Source of the DNA: Phoronis australis
Taxonomy: Eukaryota > Phoronida > Phoronidae
NCBI GenBank assembly: GCA_002633005.1
Contig: NMRA01000022.1
Span: forward strand, 493,715-555,714
Length of the DNA: 62,000 bases
Direction of reading: 5' to 3'
In this document: positions 57,901-62,000 of the stretch, one piece after another
Position numbering within the stretch: the first letter of the stretch is position 1
Layout of the letters: every line of letters begins with the position of its first letter
Program-made: the position numbers and the translations under genes
The notes under the pieces: model-generated
What the model was told of the DNA's origin: nothing
Seen by the model: only the letters and a program-made list of their open reading frames with translations
Database searches by the model: none

Positions 57901-58540
57901 ATTTTCATTAGAATCGGATCTCAAAATGACATTTGGAAACACTCTAGCTCAAAAAGTGCCACTAGGAGGTGCTACCAAGGTTGAACAGGCCTGAAAATGG
58001 AATGGTACTAACATATGGACATCATATATCCCTGTGCCAAGTTTCAGTGAAATCCACCAATCAATTTTCTAGATATCATGCGGAAACGCTCTTCTCCAAA
58101 AATACTAAAAAGCCACGCCCCCTGACCCCAGGGGTGGGTCAGATTGAAACGTGACAGGACTGTTTTAGTGATGCACTACACCCTTGTGCCAAATTTCATC
58201 AAAGTCTGACCAGGGGTTTTTGAGATATCGAGCAGACACCTGGACAAAGTGACGACTTAATACATAATTATGTATGCAAGCACATAAAAGTTCCATGTAA
58301 ATCCATCCAGAAACTCTGAAGAAAAAGAAACAAATGTAAAAAATAGAATTGCCACTTTGAGACACAGCAATAGTTGAATCCATCCAAGAGATGTTGCCAT
58401 CTGTACCCACATTCATAAGAATGCACTTATCATGTATCACATAGTTCCTGCAAGGGGTTTAGTGATACAACTGTTAATGCAAACAAACTGGCACCAGGGT
58501 GCACCACATCACTTGGACCCCTTCGCAGTCGTACAGTTGT
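54940..58540 (+). repeat. CCACTAG repeat, second degenerate array
   Basis: The same family as 49560-51075, more decayed. The 54940-55820 part follows the 49560-50730 order almost line for line (GAGCAACGCGGAGYG, then the ATGGCCACTAG, TTGCCA, CTGCCACTAG series). Clear motif copies are at 55416-55427, 55561-55572, 55841-55852, 56304-56315, 57510-57521 and 57958. From 57240 a related subtype (GCCCACAGCTGCACTGTAAA, ATGTCCATTTGATGG) appears. It lies in the upstream cyclin J intron. Confidence 0.75.
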
Positions 58541-59165
58541 CAGTAGGAAACTATCGGCCACTTTTCTCATTGAGTCTTTGAGCAGTTTGCCGAATAGAGA
58601 GGTGGGTAACAGAAAAACAAAAAAAAGAAAAAAAAACTACCGTAAACTACTGGGTATGTGGTACAAATTTGTCAAATCTGTTCGAAAATGGGAAGGCATT
58701 GCCATCTCTGTCGCTGACACATATTTAGTAAATTTCATGAAAATCCATTTAGGAACTTTGAAGAAATAAAGGCAAATACAAAAAATTGTAATTGCTGCTA
58801 AGGCTAAGAAGCATAGCACTAGTCAGACCGGTCTGAAACTGTGGTCAGCTTCACAGAAGCCCATATACCAAATTAAGATCCTGCAAGAGGCTTTAGAGAT
58901 ACAGCAGATGCCAGACACTCAAACCGAGATAACGGTGCCCACATATTACAAATTCAAAGTTAATTCTTATGTGCCCACATATAGGATGTTCTCAAAGGGG
59001 TCAAATCTACTCAAAGTGACAGAACATGTGGAATGGAAAAAGCAGAATATTCAGCAAATTTTGCGAAATATTACGCACTTATAGAATACTGCACAAGTTT
59101 TGTGCGATACTGTGCACTTGTGGAATATTATGTGCATTTTTGTGTAATAGTAATTATAATCTATT
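58541..59165. other. Decayed repeat remnants
   Basis: Weak echoes of the CCACTAG family (TTTCATGAAAATCCATTTAG, GATACAGCAGATGCCAG). No gene. Confidence 0.4.
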
Positions 59166-60140
59166 TTTAAAAATCAATGTGACAGTTGCAGAACGGTTCA
59201 ACAAACAGAAAAGTTTTGCACAGCCCTAAAATGTTTAAATTTTCTCCAATAAACATGAATTACATTCCATTCTCAATAACACTTGAAAGAACAATGTGTC
59301 CACTCACAATAATTAATCAATGTGACAGTTGCAGAACGGTTCCGCATGCCGAACGGTTCCGCAAACAGAATAGTTTTTTGGAGCAATCCAATTTTTTAAT
59401 TCTTATCATGCCCAATAAAGTTAAAATGCATTCCATAATCAATACTACTTGAAAGTATCAATGTGACAATTCTAACAATAATTAGTTGATCAATGTGACT
59501 GTTGTGGAAACATTCCGCATGCAGAACCGTTCTGTATGGGGAATGATTTCCCTAACAGAATGGCTTTGCGGGGTATTTGTGTTGCCCAATGAACTTAAAA
59601 TGCATTCCATTATCAATACCACTTGAAAGTATCAATGTGACAATCCGACTCTTGCGGAATGGTTCCGTTTGCAGAACTGTTCCGCAAGCATTGGTTTTGT
59701 GGAGCTCACAATTTTTTAAAATTTCTTCTTGCGCATTAAAGTTGAAATATATTCTATTCTCAATAACACATGAATATATCAGTGTGTCGACATGAACAAT
59801 AATTAATCAGTGGGGAAATTGCTGAATGGTTTGTGATGCAAAAACCTACCTCAAGCAGATTCGGGAAAAATTGACATCTTCTATGCCATTTTACCGCTTT
59901 TGGTAGAATGTTAACACAAGCCACGAAATATTCAAATCTTAATGTGCAACAAGCATAAGACATAAAAGTATCAAAATTTCTACCCTCACAATAATTAATT
60001 AATAAATGTGACAGTTGCGGAACTGCTCCGCATAGGGAACAATTTCCCAAATAGAATGGTTTTGCGGGGTACTTCTTTTGCCCAGTGAAGTTAAAATGCA
60101 TTCCATAATCAATACCACTTGAAAGTATCAATGTAACAGT
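59166..60140. repeat. Degenerate satellite, about 150-180 bp period
   Basis: Repeated lines: TCAATGTGACAGTTGC (59174, 59319, 60004), GAACGGTTCCGCA and variants, AAAATGCATTCCATAATCAA and CACTTGAAAGTATCAATGTG (59450, 59625, 60117). At least six irregular units. GTTCCGC and GCGGAAC words make local inverted pairs. No coding. Confidence 0.65.
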
Positions 60141-62000
60141 AGTTTTTCCCCATGTGCGCGAACAAGGGTACCTTTGGGCACAATGTCAGAATTCATCTCT
60201 AAGACTAGTTAATGCTTGCAATCCTCTTGAAATGGTTTGTTTAGATATTGAATTATTTGCTGTATTGCCTAAGCTAACATATTCTGCAGTTCTTTTTACT
60301 ACAGAATGTGAACTTTAGTTTTTATCCTTCTTTACAGTAGGTGAGGGTTAGAAAAAGAATTTACAAATTTCGTAACAAGTGCCTGTTTTATGATGAACCC
60401 TACCATTTCTCAATGATTAAGCACAACTTCATCTGAGTGATTCTGAAAGTGACCCAAGTTATTCCTAGTCATATCTAAGCAATTGCTTACTTAATAAAAT
60501 AAATTTCTTTCTTGCTGTTGACAGTTGAAAATAGTAATTTTTAAAATGGCCACTCGTAACGCTAAAAATGCATGAAATTCATAGACAAAAACATGCATAA
60601 ATTTCTCAAACATTATCTGAATTTGATGAATCTTTTTTTAATTTGCACAACTAAATAACTCTTGGCATAGGAGATTCAGTTAGCATTTGGTAATTGACCA
60701 AAAAAAATTTATATAAGACCGTAACACAGTCAACTCTCAAATATGGACCTTGATTGTGATTTAGCCGTCAAATAGCTAAAAAACGAAGACGGTGACCCGT
60801 TAATTTTTAAAGAAAATGTGATGGACATCCAAATAAAACACAAAAGAAAAATTTAAAGGTGAACTTTTTGTGTATAAAACAAAATGCTAAAATCTAAGGT
60901 TCTCAAAATCCAGTCTACTTAGTATAGAAGTCATAGACATCACAAAATCAAAAACCAGAAAACATACATAAAGCCGTTAAATCATAAAACTGACATCATA
61001 AAATAAAACTGACTTGGTTTCAAAAAGAATTCAACCATTAGAGATGTCTTTCAGAAACCCACTTAAAATTCACATATTTGCTGAGTGTTTGCAATGCCAA
61101 AAAATAATTTGATGCAATTTGTGGAAGGCAAAGACTAAAATATTAAATGTGGAAATTAAAAAATCAACATACCTTAAATTGCATGAGAATAAAGTTTGGC
61201 TGTAAAGCTAAATGTCACTGTTAAGTGTCAGACAAGGTAATCGGCATAAAACTTGCAGATAGCATGTAAACTCTTACCAGTGGGTCAGTTCAGGTTATCG
61301 CATAACTCCCCAAACAGTATCCTTGACTTCATTTTCAGGCTGGTGCAAACTAAAGCTTGATCTTAAAGCTAAAAGTCGTTGGTGAATATCAGACAAGATA
61401 GGGTCACCACATTAAGTCACTTGTATCATTAGGTCAATTTAGGTTATGAGAAAGTCCATCAAACAAAGCCGTGCCACTGACTTCTGAGTTATGTGTGAGT
61501 CTTTAAGAAATGCTTACAAATCATCAATACTGTATCAAAAACATCAACAAACAGCCCCACTAGTAGATCATAAGCCAAATTTGAACACCTAAAACACTAT
61601 TTGACCATATGTTAATTAGCTAATCTCAAGTTACAGCCATTTATTGGTCAAAACATACTACGTAGAATCTGGACAAGCAATCACAGCATTAGTCATCCTC
61701 CATAGTTTTCAGTATGTGGTTTATGACACAATTAAGAATGGCGAAGTGTTGCATTTGTCGTGGTTGTGACAATTGAATATTTGAGCATGCTGTGGCTCTT
61801 TTCACTTTCCTGCAGGGCATCAGAGAAGTACGGATATGGTACAACATTGTACAACGAACTCGCGTGTTGGTGGACACGGCACACTAGTGGTGCAAACATT
61901 CATACATCACACTCATGTCCGTGGTGGTAAGAAACTTTCAATTAAAGTCGCTTTTCTTTTACTTTCTCTTGTTTGGGATATTGAATTCATGAGTATGATA
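60141..62000. other. No gene recognised
   Basis: AT-rich, presumably intronic to cyclin J. No exon matching the N-terminal cyclin box was found on the minus strand. The frame at 61689-61877 shows no family resemblance. Confidence 0.45.

Overview
The window looks like metazoan nuclear DNA, most likely from a marine invertebrate. The evidence is spliced genes with phase-consistent GT-AG introns, a tRNA-derived SINE, a dead LINE 3' end, many MITE-like elements and assembly gaps. The low GC content, the dense families of short inverted-repeat elements and the gene content would suit an invertebrate deuterostome such as a hemichordate or cephalochordate. That placement is a guess. No bacterial, viral or CRISPR features were seen.

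Layout. Positions 1-5,500 hold duplicated and foldback repeats and no convincing gene. Positions 5,529-6,199 are bracketed by 21-bp inverted repeats enclosing a frameshifted THAP domain (+) and a small acidic ORF (-). Positions 6,986-7,788 carry an unrecognised protein gene with one frame break and a TATA-like box. Positions 8,400-17,900 are mostly empty apart from a SINE, a LINE 3' end and a truncated MITE. Positions 17,900-30,460 are dominated by a nested family with ACTTGGCG ends and hairpins built on AAGATGGCGGC, present on both strands and interrupted by a 562-base N gap.

The gene-bearing half starts at 30,492. Two complete five-exon modules of a METTL27-like (Williams-Beuren region 27) methyltransferase lie head to tail on the plus strand (30,492-38,881 and 39,363-44,465). 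The second module has no initiator Met in the conserved position and starts in phase with the end of the first, so a single two-domain protein is possible. One of its introns is GC-AG. Converging on them from the minus strand are the last three coding exons of cyclin J (54,489 down to 48,461). The exons for its N-terminal cyclin fold were not found and probably lie beyond the right edge.

The cyclin J introns and some METTL27-like introns carry many copies of a repeat containing GCCACTAGGTGGCGC or GCCACTAGGGGGCAC. The cores match the vertebrate CTCF consensus CCASYAGRKGGC, several of them exactly. With the YY1-like motif in the other repeat family, these repeats are the most interesting non-genic signal here. 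All gene calls rest on reading and splice-phase logic by eye; no search was run.
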